A stretch of 64,000 nucleotides of DNA from Rhodamnia argentea (GCF_020921035.1 NC_063154.1:19751861-19815860); one strand, 5' to 3'. Shown: positions 1-11,530, counted from the first letter of the stretch. Numbers and translations are program-made. The notes: generated by a model from the sequence alone, not told the origin.

Positions 1-420
1 CTCCGACCGAACCTGAGCGGAGAAGAAGAAGAAGAAGAAGACGACAAGGAGGGGAGTAACCTAGAGCGCCGGTTGTGCAGGGTACGCCGGGAGGCGCCGC
101 TGATGGGGCGGCCGCCGCCGCGAGCAAACGAAGAAGAAGAGGAAGAAGGGCGGTGGAGCCTGCGAGTGTGGGAAGAGCGGGAGAAGAATCTGGTGCAGGC
201 GAGAGAGGAGCAGGACAGGGAACGCAAGAGAGCCGCCCTCTCCATGAACGGAGCTTCGCGAGAGGAACGGAGTTGCAGAGCCGAGCGATGACGACGACAA
301 CGGACAAAAACCTAAAGCAGCAGCAGCGGGGTTTTATGGTGGATTGGGAGGGAAGTATGGAATGCTCGAGGAACTGGTGGCTTGGGAGTTGCCTGAGCTG
401 CGTAGCTTGATTTTTGCCCA
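1..420. other. G+C-rich, purine-rich window edge, possible 5' end of a neighbouring gene
   Basis: This stretch is rich in CpG and in GAA/GAG runs, unlike the AT-rich DNA that follows from about 421. Several short overlapping frames are open on both strands. None shows a recognisable domain, and composition alone explains them. It could be a 5' UTR or first exon of a gene lying outside the window. I do not assign a product. Confidence 0.3.
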
Positions 421-1390
421 GAAAAAAAAAAATTTTGAGGAAAAATCTAAAATAAAAAAGAAAAAGAAAAATAAAAGAAAATAGGTTTATTTGGGAAAAA
501 CAAAACAAGTGAATATTTTTGAATATTTGGATTGTTTAGCAAATTAATGGTCAAGAAACATGTAAATGAATTTAATTTGAAAAATTTTCGACCACAAAAA
601 ACTTTAATTTGGAAAAAAAAATATGGCCTCCGATGCACCCAATCCAAAGTTATTTTCGTTGGTCTGATTCCCTTCAAATCCCCCGACTTTAGGTTCGATC
701 TCAATTATTTCCCGAAAGTATTGTTTTCTTTATGCGAAAGAAAGTCACAAAATTTCGCTCCAGTCTTAAATATTGCCCTCGTTAACCTTTCGTCCTAAAG
801 TTCGACAAAAAAAGAAAAAAAAATCTTCCGTCTTAGAAGTCGCTACTAGTTCATTCAGAATTGTGGAGATTATGGCCGTTCACGGGTTCGTTATCAGAAC
901 ATGTGTATTCATCAACATCCTCACATTCATATAGAGCAACAATAACCTCCTGATGTTGATAATATCGAAAGAAACAGTGGTAATTCTTGGATGGAGAGTT
1001 AAGGGAGCAGATTTGACACTAGAGCGAAAGTTAATAACTTTTTTTAGATAAAAAAGAAATAGTCGGGGTACGATTGTGATTGGACCTCAAGTTGAGGATT
1101 CAATATGGAATAAGGCCCGTTTCCCGTCACCAAAATTTTAAAATTTGACAAACATACTCTCCGCCACAATTCCCTCCAAAATCCTAAAGTAATTACGTGA
1201 ATAACGGCAAAAACAATTGATTTGAGTCTAACACGCTTTTAATAACCAACTTCGCTACGACATGAATTTCCCTTATTGTAACTTTCGTTATTTTTTTAAT
1301 CACAATATTATGTCGCCAACACATTGTAAGATTAGGATTCATTAGAAGAATATACATGAATCTCGTGGATTTATTTGAAGAAGCTTCGAG
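421..1390. other. AT-rich non-coding stretch
   Basis: I see no gene, repeat boundary or motif that I can support here. There are A/T homopolymers near 421-480 and 800-830. The short open frames overlap on opposite strands and do not resemble protein. Confidence 0.5.
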
Positions 1391-1945
1391 GTTAAAATTA
1401 GGGGTGAGCGGTTCCCGGTCCGGTCCGCTTCCCATTAAAAATCGGGAATCGGACCGGTGGTCTCGGTTCTCACTTTTCGAATCTGCGGACCGGACCGGCC
1501 ACCCTCGGAATCAAGAACCGGACCGGACCGTCGGTCGGTCCGGTTCCCAAGCGGTTCTAAGGATTTCCGATCCTAGGTTCCGAAAAGTGAATACACACTT
1601 TGATAGAAGACGCAATCGAGCTTGAGGTCGAGAAAACAATGGTCCGTGTACCACCAGCTTGGCGAAGTCAAGGCCTCTTCAATTGGCAGCTCTGGATCAA
1701 ACTCTAAATGACCTAAACTTAAACAACAAGTAAACGTTAGGTTTGTTTTTTAAAAAAATGACCGGTCCGTCCCAGTCCGATCCTGGGCCCGAAACCAGGA
1801 ACCAGATCGCCCTGTCACCGGTTCCAATTTTAGGAATCGGGAATCGGACCGGATCTCTCTAAAACCGAGAACCGGACCATCGGTCTCGGTCCGGTCCGGG
1901 CGGTCCCGATCCGGGCAGTCTTTTTTGCTCACCCCTAGTTAAAAT
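1391..1945. mobile_element. hAT-like non-autonomous element (MITE) with 8 bp target duplication
   Basis: The element body is 1399-1937 (539 bp). It begins TAGGGGTGAGC and ends GCTCACCCCTA, a perfect 11 bp terminal inverted repeat. It is flanked by a perfect 8 bp direct repeat GTTAAAAT at 1391-1398 and 1938-1945. The subterminal DNA is full of CCGGTCCGG-type palindromic words. An 8 bp duplication with a TAGGGGTG end is the signature of plant hAT elements. No transposase is encoded. A relative sits at 27827-28494. The perfect duplication suggests a fairly recent insertion. Confidence 0.88.
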
Positions 1946-2199
1946 TGGTGTAGAGAGATAGGGAGACATATGTGTATTTTTCAAATCAAGAAAAGGGCGT
2001 TGAAGTATTCTGCTTATTTTGAGAATTGCTTCGGTTTTATTATTTCCCATCATAGTTTAATCAAGACATCCCCATTTTCTTTTTCCCTTTTCTTAGCCTT
2101 TTTCTTGAAGAACAAGCTAGAGAGGACAGCAAAAGCATGTTCTATAGTCCCCGGTAAAACATACGAATAGGGAATTGTTTGATAATAAATATTATAAAA

Positions 2200-2640
2200 G
2201 GTTAATACCATGAAAAAAAAATCTCAAACTGGTATATATTTGCGACGAACCCAAATTAATTTTTTGACCACCAAGATTTCCAAACTGGTACACTTATAAT
2301 AAATTTATCTTATGTTAGTTTCCGTCAAATTTTATCGTGAAATTGTCGAATTAGATGATATGTGCTAGTCGACGGGTGTACTAGTTCGGAGTGTTTACCC
2401 TCTATTTATCATAGGTATAGTAGCTTGGGGTTTTTTGTGGTATTAGCCCAATTTAACGAAAATTGACAGAGGGTAAATTTATCAAGGATGTACCCGTTGA
2501 GGTTTTTGATGATTAAAAAATTAGTTTGTAGTAAATTTGTTACACATGTACTAGGTTGGAGTTTTTACGATAAAAAAATTAGTTTATAGTAAATTGTCAT
2601 ATGTGTGCCGGTTTTGGATTTTTCGTGCTATTAATGCCGT
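2200..2640. mobile_element. MITE-like inverted repeat element(s)
   Basis: TTAATACCATGAAAAAA at about 2202 is mirrored in inverted form at 2615-2634 (TTTTTCGTGCTATTAA) and again near 2430-2445 (TTTTTTGTGGTATTAG). The segment thus has one left end and two right-type ends, as if two related short elements lie nested or side by side. The interior repeats the words 'aaattagtttatagtaaat'. No coding capacity is visible. The exact boundaries are uncertain. Confidence 0.6.
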
Positions 2641-3638
2641 TACAAATTAGCAACGAAATAATTGTTTTACCCCCTATAAAACTCCATAGTAGATTGTTAC
2701 CCAATTTTTCCATTTATTACCGGTACACCGGCTTATTTTTCAGCAAATACTAATGAAATAATTAAATATGTATGATTTAAATACCTTGTCGATCACGAAG
2801 GGTAGTTCAATTTTACGACCTTTCTCATTTATTTATTGGTAACTCGTCAACCGATACGATGGATTTACCGCTGTAAAAGTGTTACTAATTACTTTCGAGT
2901 TTTGCGAGGGGGCTTGTTTAATGGCTTGTAAGTTACTGAAGACATAATGAATGGCGTTACTAACTGGCACTAAGTTTACAGGTAAGCTCTCTTATTTCTC
3001 GGTAAATTTTGTAACTTACTATTGAAAGGAACTTTGGTAAATTACTTACGTGTTCGGTAACTTACCACCCTAAGTGTAAGCTAGTCTATCCGTATGGTAA
3101 CCGTAAATTAGTAATTTCTCATCTACGTTATTAAATTTCCTTGCAAAAAACAAAAAAAGAAAAAGATAGTTTCGGACGGGATTGGAACTTGTCTCATTCC
3201 CTATTCGGTTCAAGGTGCCAACGAAATTGCCCAACAGGTGAGCCCGTCACTACAGCCTCGCTAGGTGCAAGCAAAGACCGGCAACAGTCAAAAGTGTTAG
3301 GATTAGACTCATAAACACAACAAAATAGATAATAAACACGAGAAAGAGAAATCGAGGTACAAGATTCATCCTAGTTCACTCTTAAATTAAGGCTACATTT
3401 AGCAGATGATTCCATTATAATCAACACATTCCACGTCTACGTTACAACCCTTAATATAAGATAATGAGATTATATGTAAACTCAGTAGCTATTTATAGCC
3501 GCGAGCCCAAACTACCAATAAATTACGGGCTCAAACCAAAAAAGTCCTCAAGCTTCTAGGGGGCACTGCCTCGTATGACCCCTATTGAGACACCTCTCCC
3601 AAATCCCTGCCTACTCATCGAGGAGCGGGACGCCCATC
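2641..3638. other. Spacer rich in GGTAA / GGTAACTTAC words
   Basis: No gene is visible. From about 2840 to 3110 the words GGTAACT, GGTAAATT and TTACC recur at irregular short spacing, resembling the low-complexity DNA in the introns of the Y-type carboxylesterases (18880-20300). The rest shows nothing I can name. Confidence 0.4.
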
Positions 3639-3760
3639 TTTTTTTTTTTTTTTTTTGGTCAGTGGGAAGTATGAGCCACATGCCCCACCACTAAGGATAG
3701 AATTTGTGACTTTTGACTTGCAAACCACGTCTTGAACCGCTCGACCAACCATGTGGTTGG
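3639..3760 (-). mobile_element. tRNA-derived SINE relic
   Basis: Read on the minus strand, the piece starts near 3760 with a tRNA-like head. TGGTCGAGCGG matches the pol III A box, and a degenerate B box (AGTCACAAATTC) follows about 40 bases later. Then come a short unrelated body and a poly(A) tail (the T run at 3639-3656). A tRNA-like head, short body and A-tail is SINE architecture. A cloverleaf tRNA gene is excluded by the degenerate B box and lack of a closing acceptor stem. No clear target duplication was found. Confidence 0.55.
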
Positions 3761-4414
3761 TCCATATATTGCCAACTTTAATATATTTCCAATGGAAAAC
3801 TTCTAACAACTTAATAACTTGCCATTCAATTTGGCGTCCGTAAGTTCCTCAAAGTGTTTTTTTTTTTTTTTTGGTAAGGAAAGTTCCTCAAAGTGTTGGT
3901 TACTTCTTAAAGTGAAAAAAACGAGCCTATGTTGGTAACTAACTTGTAATGGTAAATCAATTTTTGTTCGAAAATGACAAACTCCTCACGTTGTTGGTGA
4001 CTAGCTAAATTACAGTTGAACCTGCGTCGATATTTCTACATAAGTAGATAGCTCACATTCCATTTGAAATTGGTAAATTCTTATTCTGGATGGTCATTTA
4101 TTACGTTAAAGCAGTGGCGTGCTAGTCTATTATAAATATCACAGGTGAAACAAATATTTTCACTGTCAATTTTTTTTTTTTTTTGTGAGAGGTAGATATT
4201 TCAAAGGTGGATAACTTACTATTGCATTTGACGTTGTAAGTAGCCAACATTATTTGGTAAATTACCATCGACGTGCCCAGCTAACAGGTTGCCAGCTACG
4301 CGACTTTCTCCAAAGAGACTTAGAATTTGCAAATCATGTAAGAAAATTACCACACAGGGAACTGCCAAATGGAAAGCTATTATCTTTCAGTACGAATGGG
4401 GCTAAAAGATAGGA
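3761..4414. other. AT-rich spacer with GGTAA words
   Basis: No gene is visible. A T run lies at 3857-3874, and GGTAA/TTGGTAAAT words recur around 3930-4265 as in the segment left of the SINE. The pattern probably marks an old repeat of unknown class. Confidence 0.4.
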
Positions 4415-4735
4415 GTAACGACGCAAATGATCCCTGAATTTTGGCCCAACATGTAATGCGGCTCTCAAACTTTTAATTTGTTCGATGCGGTCTTTGCACT
4501 ATAGCCCAATTTGCAATGTCCATGCACTTTTAATTTATTCAATATGATCCCTAAACTTTTTATGAATGCTTAAACTAATCCTCAGACTAAATGAAAGTAA
4601 CAAATGTTATTCTTAAGTTCAAGGATAACATTGCATGTTAGGAGAAAGTTTATGTATCATATTGAACAAATCAAAAGTTCAAGGACCACATTGTATTTTG
4701 GATCAAAATTCTAAAGATCATTTGTGTCATTTTTT
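4415..4735. mobile_element. Hairpin MITE in the 3' flank of the first carboxylesterase
   Basis: The left end (CGCAAATGATCCCTGAATTT, near 4420) is mirrored at the right end (AAAGATCATTTGTGTCATTT, near 4712-4731). The two arms run inward for over 100 bases with imperfect pairing. The element ends about 70 bases beyond the stop of the minus-strand gene at 4803, so it may supply that gene's 3' UTR or polyadenylation region. It has no coding capacity. Confidence 0.7.
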
Positions 4736-4802
4736 TAGAGAAATAACAAGAGCTGGCCCTGCACCCAAAGGAAGCTACCAAATAACAGTACTCCCCATGA
4801 CC

Positions 4803-7113
4803 CTATTCATCCTCGTTCATGAAGGAGACCAATCTCTTCATCATCTTCACAGCATTATCACAGCCCGGATTGAACAAATGGAACACGTGATCCTCCCCCG
4901 GCGCTTCCATCACCTCCACAGCTCCACTCCACCCACTCTCTCTCAACGCCTCCTCGTAGTACCAACCCCTCTGTCTCAACACATCCTTTTCCGCAACGCA
5001 AATCAGGACCCTGTTGACTCCCAAGCCCGAGAGCCTCGGGTCGGCCGCCGGGTTCATCAGAGGGTCGTCGCACCCGGCCGTCGTCGGGTATGCCACCCGC
5101 CAGAGGTCCCTGATCAGGGATGTTTTCTCGGGGTCGGTGGTCTCGAGAGGCAATGGTTCTTCGCCCCAGAAAAAAGGATGCACCATAACGACGCCCGGAA
5201 ATTCGATCCCATCTAGGTTTTCCTGTCCCAATCGGATGCCCATGTTGTGAACTATGTTGGCCCCGGCGCTATCTCCAGACATAAAGACCTATGAAGGGTT
5301 TGGAGAATGTTGTATTATTGTGCACACTCATTGATGAGCATGACTAAGGATGCTGTAATAAACACTTCACAACAGAAAATTATATGACCATCGTAACTAT
5401 CAAACATAAATATATTCTATACAAGCACTCTTAATAGTATGAAGGCAAAGTTAACGGACCAATTCTCAAAAGCCGTCGACTATATATGTCTTAGGAGATG
5501 TTTGACAAACTTCTCACGATTGTAGCACCCTCAAAGCTGTAGCAATAGCAATCTATAGTAGAGATGACCACCGCGCGAGGGAAGCGGCCTGCTCGGGGCA
5601 AATTTTCTCCACAAAAAAAAAAAAAAAAAAAAATCCCACGCGAGGCATGAGGCTGGCAAATAGGCGCGGAGGGGCGGGGCCGGTATTCGCCTGCCCCGCC
5701 CCTCTACTAATCCACCCCTTAAATACTTCAAGGAAAAAGAAGATCTATTCTAATTTCTTTTCATTTATGTGCTTCTATTATTTGCTTTAAACATATGAAA
5801 AAAAAATTTAGTAGAACCCTAAGAACAATCGCTTCTCCTTACAAGTCTTGCTTTTGTAGAAAATGCAATCTTGGGAAGTAGGTAAGCAGATGTGGAATAA
5901 TTGTTCTCCATGTGTTTCATCTTCACAATTTGTCCACATTAAAACTAACTCGTGAAGGTTGGAGCTTGGTTCGCTCAGTCCAACCCATGACACTATCTTC
6001 TTCTTCTTCTTCTTCTTCTGTATATGCTAATGAGATTTACCGATGAGCCCATTCTCTCTTATGAAAATGGCAAAAAATGAGAAAAATATCCAATACCCAT
6101 CTAGCAAGTGGTTTTAGTTCTTTTTTGCGAGAAAATAATAATTTCATAGCAGGCCTTGCGAAGTCAAACTTTTATTTTGTCAATTTAGTCACAAACCTTA
6201 TGACGATTTGTCGATTCAGCCCTAATCCTATCAATTGTGCTGCTTTAGTCATAATCATTTTGATGATTTGCCAATTTTGTCCTAAACCTTTTAAAATTTT
6301 GCCAATTCAGTCCTAAACTTATTAAGTAAATAATTGGTTGAAATGACTATATGGACAAATTATCAAAATGTTTAGGACTAAATTGACACAATTGAATAGT
6401 TTATGAATAAATTGGCAAATCATTAAAATGATTTAGAACTAAATTGGCACAATTGAAATGTTTAAGATTGAATTGGCTGCACTATAATATGTTTTGGATT
6501 TTCTAGACGTTTTCGCCCCAAAACCACCAAAAGCACCGGATACAACTATACCCAACACATGTTAGATCTATATTATGAGCTTGGACGTCATAACTATTAT
6601 ATATCTGCCAATACGTGATCTAAATAAAAAATGAAGAACTATTACGATTACCTTCTTGAGATTGGCATGAGAATTCAACCACTCCTCGTGGCCGTTTCCG
6701 GCAGAATGAGAGGCCACCCATTTCAGGGCAGTCCACGAATCGTCGTAAGCCGTTGGAAGAGGATGCTCCGGTGCCCTTCTATACTCGACGGAGATGGCAA
6801 TGATGTTAGCCTCCGCGACGAGGGCGTTGAGATAGTTGTGGTAAGTCGGCGACCATGCCGTTTCAATTATGAAGCCTCCCCCGTGAAAGTACACGAGGAC
6901 TGGGAGCTTTTGGGGAGACCCGACCGCCGCTTTAGGGATGTAAAGTCTAGCCGACACGATGGAGCCTGGTGGAATGGTGACGTCTTTCGACTGGACGCTG
7001 GTTTTCTCGTCGAGCGATGGGGAGACAGTAGCTGTGCCCATGAGTCTCTCCACTCGGCCATCCTTGTAAATCCTTATCAACGGAAACAGATCATTGGCCA
7101 CTTCTGTTTCCAT
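4803..7113 (-). CDS. Carboxylesterase (CXE family, alpha/beta-hydrolase-3), gene X
   Basis: Exons are 7113-6652 and 5288-4803, joined by a 1363 bp GT..AG phase-0 intron, giving 315 residues, a normal length for plant CXE proteins. The start is the ATG of METEV at 7113. Residues visible: oxyanion motif HGGG at 77-80, YRRAPEHPLP near 110-119, nucleophile Ser161 in GDSAG, Asp256 in AEKD and His288 in GEDH. The intron falls just before VFMSGDSAG, so exon 1 carries the oxyanion hole and exon 2 the whole triad. No signal peptide or membrane segment is evident, so a soluble cytosolic esterase is likely. Its closest known type is the AtCXE12/13-like group; the substrate cannot be read. Its first exon is the one cut by the module duplication, and copies B and C keep only its 5' part. 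Confidence 0.93.
5289..6651 (-). other. Intron of gene X with repeat insertions
   Basis: The intron has a GT donor at 6651-6650 and an AG acceptor at 5290-5289. It holds a G+C-rich patch at about 5555-5715 (GGCGGGG and CCCCGCCCC words, interrupted by an A run at 5613-5632) that resembles a degraded TIR element. It also holds a CTT microsatellite at about 5996-6019 and a hairpin repeat listed separately. No coding sequence is visible. Confidence 0.7.
6150..6490. repeat. Hairpin repeat of 'caattTAGTCCTAAAcc' type
   Basis: The left half repeats forms of CAATTTAGTCCTAAACCTTTT and CCAATTCAGTCC. The right half has the same words inverted (AGGACTAAATTGACACAATTG). Together they make an imperfect foldback inside the intron of gene X. 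Related half or whole copies occur near 51950-52100, 58205-58560 and 60910-61020. It is probably a MITE family without coding capacity. Confidence 0.6.
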
Positions 7114-7192
7114 GAAGTTTTTGAGTGAAGGAGAAAGAAAGATCAGTATCGAGGAGAAGAGTCTATTTTGTGTTCTTCCATTATGTTGCTGT

Positions 7193-7204
7193 GTTTTTAT
7201 ATGC
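7193..7204 (-). promoter_or_regulatory. Candidate TATA box of gene X
   Basis: The minus strand reads GCATATAAAAAC about 80-90 bases upstream of the ATG at 7113, a normal plant TATA position. The equivalent site in modules B and C reads CACATAAAAAC. The TATATA core is thus weakened where only a headless exon remains. Confidence 0.6.
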
Positions 7205-7219
7205 ATTCGACATCGTCGT

Positions 7220-7790
7220 TACTCTTTGTCGTATGCGGAAAGGAAGAATTTTCATACGGCGGTGTCGTGCGGACTTCGTTCGACGTGATGTCGACATTGT
7301 AATAAAATTGATAAGATATTTGTTGGGAGCCATGATAATGAATGGGTGAAGGCATTTATGAAGAATTATTGAGTGGATAAGAAATTTGACAGCTCAGCAT
7401 TGAATTTTTTTGAATGGGTGAAGGCATTTATGAAGAATTATTGAGTGGTTAAGAAATTTGACAGTGGTTAAGAAATTTGACAGCTCAACATTGAATTTTT
7501 TTGAATGGGTGAAGGCATTTATGAAGAATTATTGAGTGGTTAAGAAATTTGACAGCTCGGCATTGATTTTTTTTGTCTGTCTTTTGACTAGCAAATATTA
7601 AAGAGATAATTACAAAAAAAAAGTCAAACTTATTGTAATTATGATAATTCAGTCTTAAACCTTTATTTGTTTCAAGTAACGAGGTTGTTGATTTCCACAT
7701 TTCAATGAAAGTTGCATTGATTCTTATCATAAGAAGCCGACAATTAGTTCCCGACTCTAGACATATCCGAAAGTAATCTCATGCATCACT
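7220..7790. repeat. 5' flank of gene X, duplicated at 8975-9380
   Basis: Landmarks TCTTTGTC.TATGCGGAAA, GGTGTCGTGC, the GAATTATTGAGTGG motif and a terminal ATCTCATGCATCAC occur in the same order here and at 8975-9380. This is an older duplication of a CXE upstream region, shared by all three modules and so older than the triplication. Confidence 0.75.
7340..7570. repeat. Minisatellite, three units, module A only
   Basis: Units start at 7340, 7412 and 7503, each opening GAATGGGTGAAGGCATTTAT and closing with a T run. The second unit carries an extra 19 bp duplication (GTGGTTAAGAAATTTGACA). Modules B (from about 22155) and C (from about 36912) have one unit each. The expansion therefore happened in A after the triplication. 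It lies about 230-460 bp upstream of the ATG of gene X. Confidence 0.85.
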
Positions 7791-8935
7791 AACCGATTTG
7801 CGTGATTTCCGCCCTTATGAGAAGAATACGAGTTTGAAAGAATTGAAGACATAACCGCTAGTTGAGGGCTTATCCAACATTTCAAGATAAGAACACGCTT
7901 CATTGGAATTTCTCCTTCAACGAAATAGTTTTCAAAAGTCGTTTCCGGCTTTTAACTAAAGGAAACCGTCGTAATATGAGTTGATGGAAAGCTAAATAGA
8001 GAAAGATCTGTATCGCTTTCTCATATTGAAAATGTATGAGTACAACCATATTTATAGAACAAGTCTAATTAATCTAGGTAAGAAATATACATAAAAGGAC
8101 AATGATCAATACCTTGATATACAATATTCGAAAGCGTCAATTAAGCATAATCATATACGATATCAATCAATGTCAAGATATCTTCATCATATCAATAAGA
8201 GATAACGATATCTTGAACATTGCCCCTCAAGCTGGTTGTCTATACACATCCAGAATGCCTGGCTTGCTTAGTAGATATGCATGTTGTCTCTAACATAGAG
8301 ATTTGGTGAAGATGTTTGCAGATTGCTCCATTGTCCTTGTTCCTTTTGTCTTGATCACCTAATCATCACCTAATCCTGGATTTTATCTCTGATGAAATGA
8401 TAATCAACTTTTACATGTTTCGTTCTTTCACGAAAATTGGATTTGTTGCGAGTTTAAGAGCATCATCATTGTCACAAGACAGAATTGTTGGTTCCCTTAC
8501 CCATATGCCAAGATCTCCAAGCAATCCTCTCATCTAGACAATCTCATAGCTAGTTTTTGCCATTGCTCAATATTTTGCATTCGCGGACGATAATGAAATA
8601 GTAGATTGTTTCTTCGTCTTTCATGAGAGTACTGAGCTTCCCAATTTGATGTAGAACCCGTAATTGATTTTCTACTTATAGGGCAAATAGCACAATCTGT
8701 GTCGCAATATGCTATCATCTCCATGTTGTTGTCCCGTGGCATCTCCATGTTGTTATCCCGTGGCAGTAGTATACCCAATCCTGGACACCCTTTTAAATAC
8801 TTCACTACTTTCAAAACATCATTCTTGGAGGACTGTCTTGGGTCATACATAGCATATATCATGTCTGATCATAGTGAGGTAGACAAGCTTCCCAATAAGT
8901 CTCTGATATGCAAAGGGATCCTCGAGTAAAGGATC
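7790..8935 (-). mobile_element. Copia (Ty1) retrotransposon relic, module A
   Basis: On the minus strand the 3' end of a Copia element can be recognised: the end of the reverse transcriptase/RNase H region (8340-8870), a purine-rich tract next to TGTTC near 8220, then LTR-like DNA down to roughly 7790. The rest of the element is absent. It is clearly broken with several breaks. It occupies the same place in modules B and C, so it is older than the triplication, and it sits between two copies of a CXE upstream region. Confidence 0.78.
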
Positions 8936-8974
8936 CTCATTCATCGGCGACAATTCCTTGTCATATTCAGCCAT

Positions 8975-9380
8975 CCTTAGTCTTTGTCATATGCGGAAAA
9001 GGAAGAACTTTCATGCGGTGGTGTCGTGCAAACTTCGTTGGATGTGATAGACAGGGTAAGAACATTGATAAGATTTGTATAGGGAACCATGATATTGACT
9101 GGGCGAAGAAATTTAATAAGAATTATTGAGTGGACAAGAAATTTGATAGCTCAGCATCGATTTTTTTTCTTGTTTCTCTTTGGACGAACGAATATTAAAG
9201 ATATAATTATAAAAAAAAATTATAAACTTATTATAATTATGTCAATTCAATCTTTTTTTTTTTTTCGAGCTATGGTTTTTGATTTCCACATTTCAATGAA
9301 AGTTTCATTGATTCTTATCATAAGAAACTGACTGCTAGTTCCCAATTCTGGACATATCCGACAGTAATCTCATGCATCAC
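8975..9380. repeat. Second copy of the gene X 5' flank
   Basis: Collinear with 7220-7790 (see that entry). Here it leads into no first exon; the Copia relic lies on the side where one would be expected. On its other side it abuts the decayed CXE second exon at 9399. Confidence 0.7.
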
Positions 9381-9398
9381 CATTTTTTTTTCTTGTTT

Positions 9399-10472
9399 CT
9401 CTCAACACCTCCTTGTAGTACCAACCCCTCTGTCTCAACACATCCTTTTCCGCAACGCAGATGAGGACCCTTTCGCAACCCAAACCCGAAAGCCTCGGAT
9501 CCATCACCGGGGTTGAGCAGCAGGTCATCGCACCCGGTGGTCCTCGGCCGCGGACCTCCTTTCGGGTTCGGTGGTCTCCGAAGGCAATGGATCGTTTCCC
9601 CAAAAATAAGGATGCACCGTAATAACGCCTGGAAATTCAATTCCATTTAGCTTTTCCTCTCCCAATCGAATGCCCATCCGGTGAGCTATGTTAGCACCTG
9701 CGCTATTATTTAATTTTTTTAATCATATTCCTTTTTTTCTATAATTGTAATGATTTTTTTCGGCAAAAATTTGATGTGACAGAACATATTGAGGAATTTG
9801 TTGATGTCATCGTGGGAGTTCCAATAAAAAGATTTTGTTCTTGAGTTGCATCATTTTCTCTAATAGGGCAAAGGTCCACAAGTCCTAATCAAGCTTAAGA
9901 CTGGTACGTCCATGTACGGATGAAGGGACAAGGCTTTGTTCGATGATTTTGATGATGGCAAAACTATAAACTTGATAATTTAATATTTTTCTAGTGCTAT
10001 AAATTATTTAAATTGTTGGAAAAATCTCTTTATAATGCTTTACAAATGACAAAACTGTGCAGTTTAATTGTTATTTGATAAATACATTATGTTGTCATGA
10101 TCAGGTGTTGTCGATGTAAGGAAGATTTTGCCACTGCCAAAGGTGTCCTACACGAATCATCCTAAGCTGCCGGAAGAGGATGCTCTGTTGCCCTTCTGTA
10201 ATCAAAGGAGACGGCGATGATGTTAGCCTCCGCGACTAGGGCATTGAGATAGTTGTGGTAAGTCGGCCACCATGCCGTTCCAATTATGAAACCTCCTCCA
10301 TGAAAGTACACAAGCACAGGGAGCTTTTGGAGAGAATTGATCGCAGCTTTCGGGATGTAAAGCCTCACAGAGACGGCAGAGTCCGATGAAATGGCGAGGT
10401 ATTTCGACTGGATGCCGGTCTTCTCGTCAAGCGACGGAGGGACGGGTTCCGTGCCTACAAATCTCTCCGATG
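9399..10472 (-). pseudogene. Decayed carboxylesterase, module A
   Basis: An exon-1 piece (10472-10149) retains PPSLDEKTG, the VLVYFHGGGF oxyanion motif and HPLPAA. An exon-2 piece (about 9706-9399) retains NNSAGANI, EKLNGIEFPG and, after a frame change near the ERRS region, a shifted GLGCERVLICVAEKD. The nucleophile elbow has changed from GDSAG to NNSAG. The stretch between HPLPAA and the elbow is lost and replaced by about 440 bp of unrelated DNA. The C-terminus with the catalytic His is missing. The N-terminus lacks METEV and runs into unrelated sequence. It cannot encode a working esterase. The same remnant sits in modules B and C. Confidence 0.88.
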
Positions 10473-11530
10473 TTAATTTGGAGGCCTCGGATGGTTGCCG
10501 TAAGAAGAAGAGGAAATGAGCTAGATGGATTTCCAATTGCAGTCGGTCAGAACCAGACATTCGGAGTCAAAAACAAAAGAACCAGACATTCAGAGAAACA
10601 ATAGGAAGAAAGTTTCCTATTATGGTTGGACTGCACAGGTCCGAGAAGAGAAGAACTTGTGAATTGAGAGCTTTTGGTCTTTATTTTATTTTATTTTATT
10701 TTGCCGTGACTTGAAGAATAAAAGAGACGCGTAGAGAAGTTCTCGTTTGCTCGGACCGACGTGTTTGACCATTAGAATCTGTGCTGTGAGTTTCACATCC
10801 AATTCAGTTGTTTCTATTTGGAAAGATTGTGAGATTGGGTGTGATATGAATTTAGAAAACACTCGAGTGTATAAGCGATCATAATTTTGCAATACTCTTA
10901 TTGATTAGTGGATTATTTGCGACTAGCGTTTCATATGAAGTGGGTATTGATACTCGTATCAAACCACGTAAATCTTCGATATTCACATGGTATGATACAG
11001 AAAGTAAAGTGAATTAAAAAGCGGAAGGATAATTAAGGTTGCTGAGTGAGGATTGAGTTGTGATTTGAAAGCTTGATTTGACTAAACGACCCAGAATGTT
11101 GTCTTGCATATGAGAAAAACAAAACAAGCCCTATCTTTGCTTGGTGGACCCCAAATCAAATTAGGGAAGTTAATAACCTTGCTTTGTTCCGAAACTCAGT
11201 TCAATTTGGACTCTTTTTTACAATGCCAAATTCGAGAGTCGGGCACGGGGGCAGATTTCCATCTCGGGTTGGATTTCATTTACGGGATCAAACTCGAGAC
11301 ATAATTAGTACAAATCTCCACATTGGCTCAAGTGTCACAATTGTCTTGCTGAAACCTCATATTGCTGTTGCTACTCTTCCATAGCCCCCCAAAGGCTTGA
11401 TATCTCCCATACTCCCTCACAGGCTTGATAGTCATGGACATCTTTTAAGTTCAAGCTACAATTGAACTTTACTATAAACGTAGACCTTAACTGAACATTA
11501 AGGATGCGAATTACAACTATTCTCTCCTTA
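10473..11530. other. Spacer between decayed CXE and TIR elements, module A
   Basis: There is a TTTTA microsatellite at 10680-10702. The following 800 bp is conserved in modules A and C and partly in B, but holds no recognisable gene. Two short overlapping open frames near 11104-11384 recur in the three copies yet look like no known protein. At 11390-11500 a 'ggcttgat..ctccc' motif is a partial copy of 12700-12790. Confidence 0.5.

Noticed and set aside
61-410. Overlapping open frames on both strands at the left edge
   Set aside because: High G+C and purine bias keep several frames open at once; no domain or splice context supports one.
3639-3760. A true tRNA gene
   Set aside because: A box is good but the B box is degenerate, no acceptor stem closes, and a poly(A) tail follows; SINE relic is the better reading.
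4635-5250. Plus-strand open frames opposite the second exon of gene X
   Set aside because: Shadow of the G+C-rich coding exon; the minus-strand frame has the CXE motifs. The same holds for plus-strand frames over every other minus-strand CXE exon.
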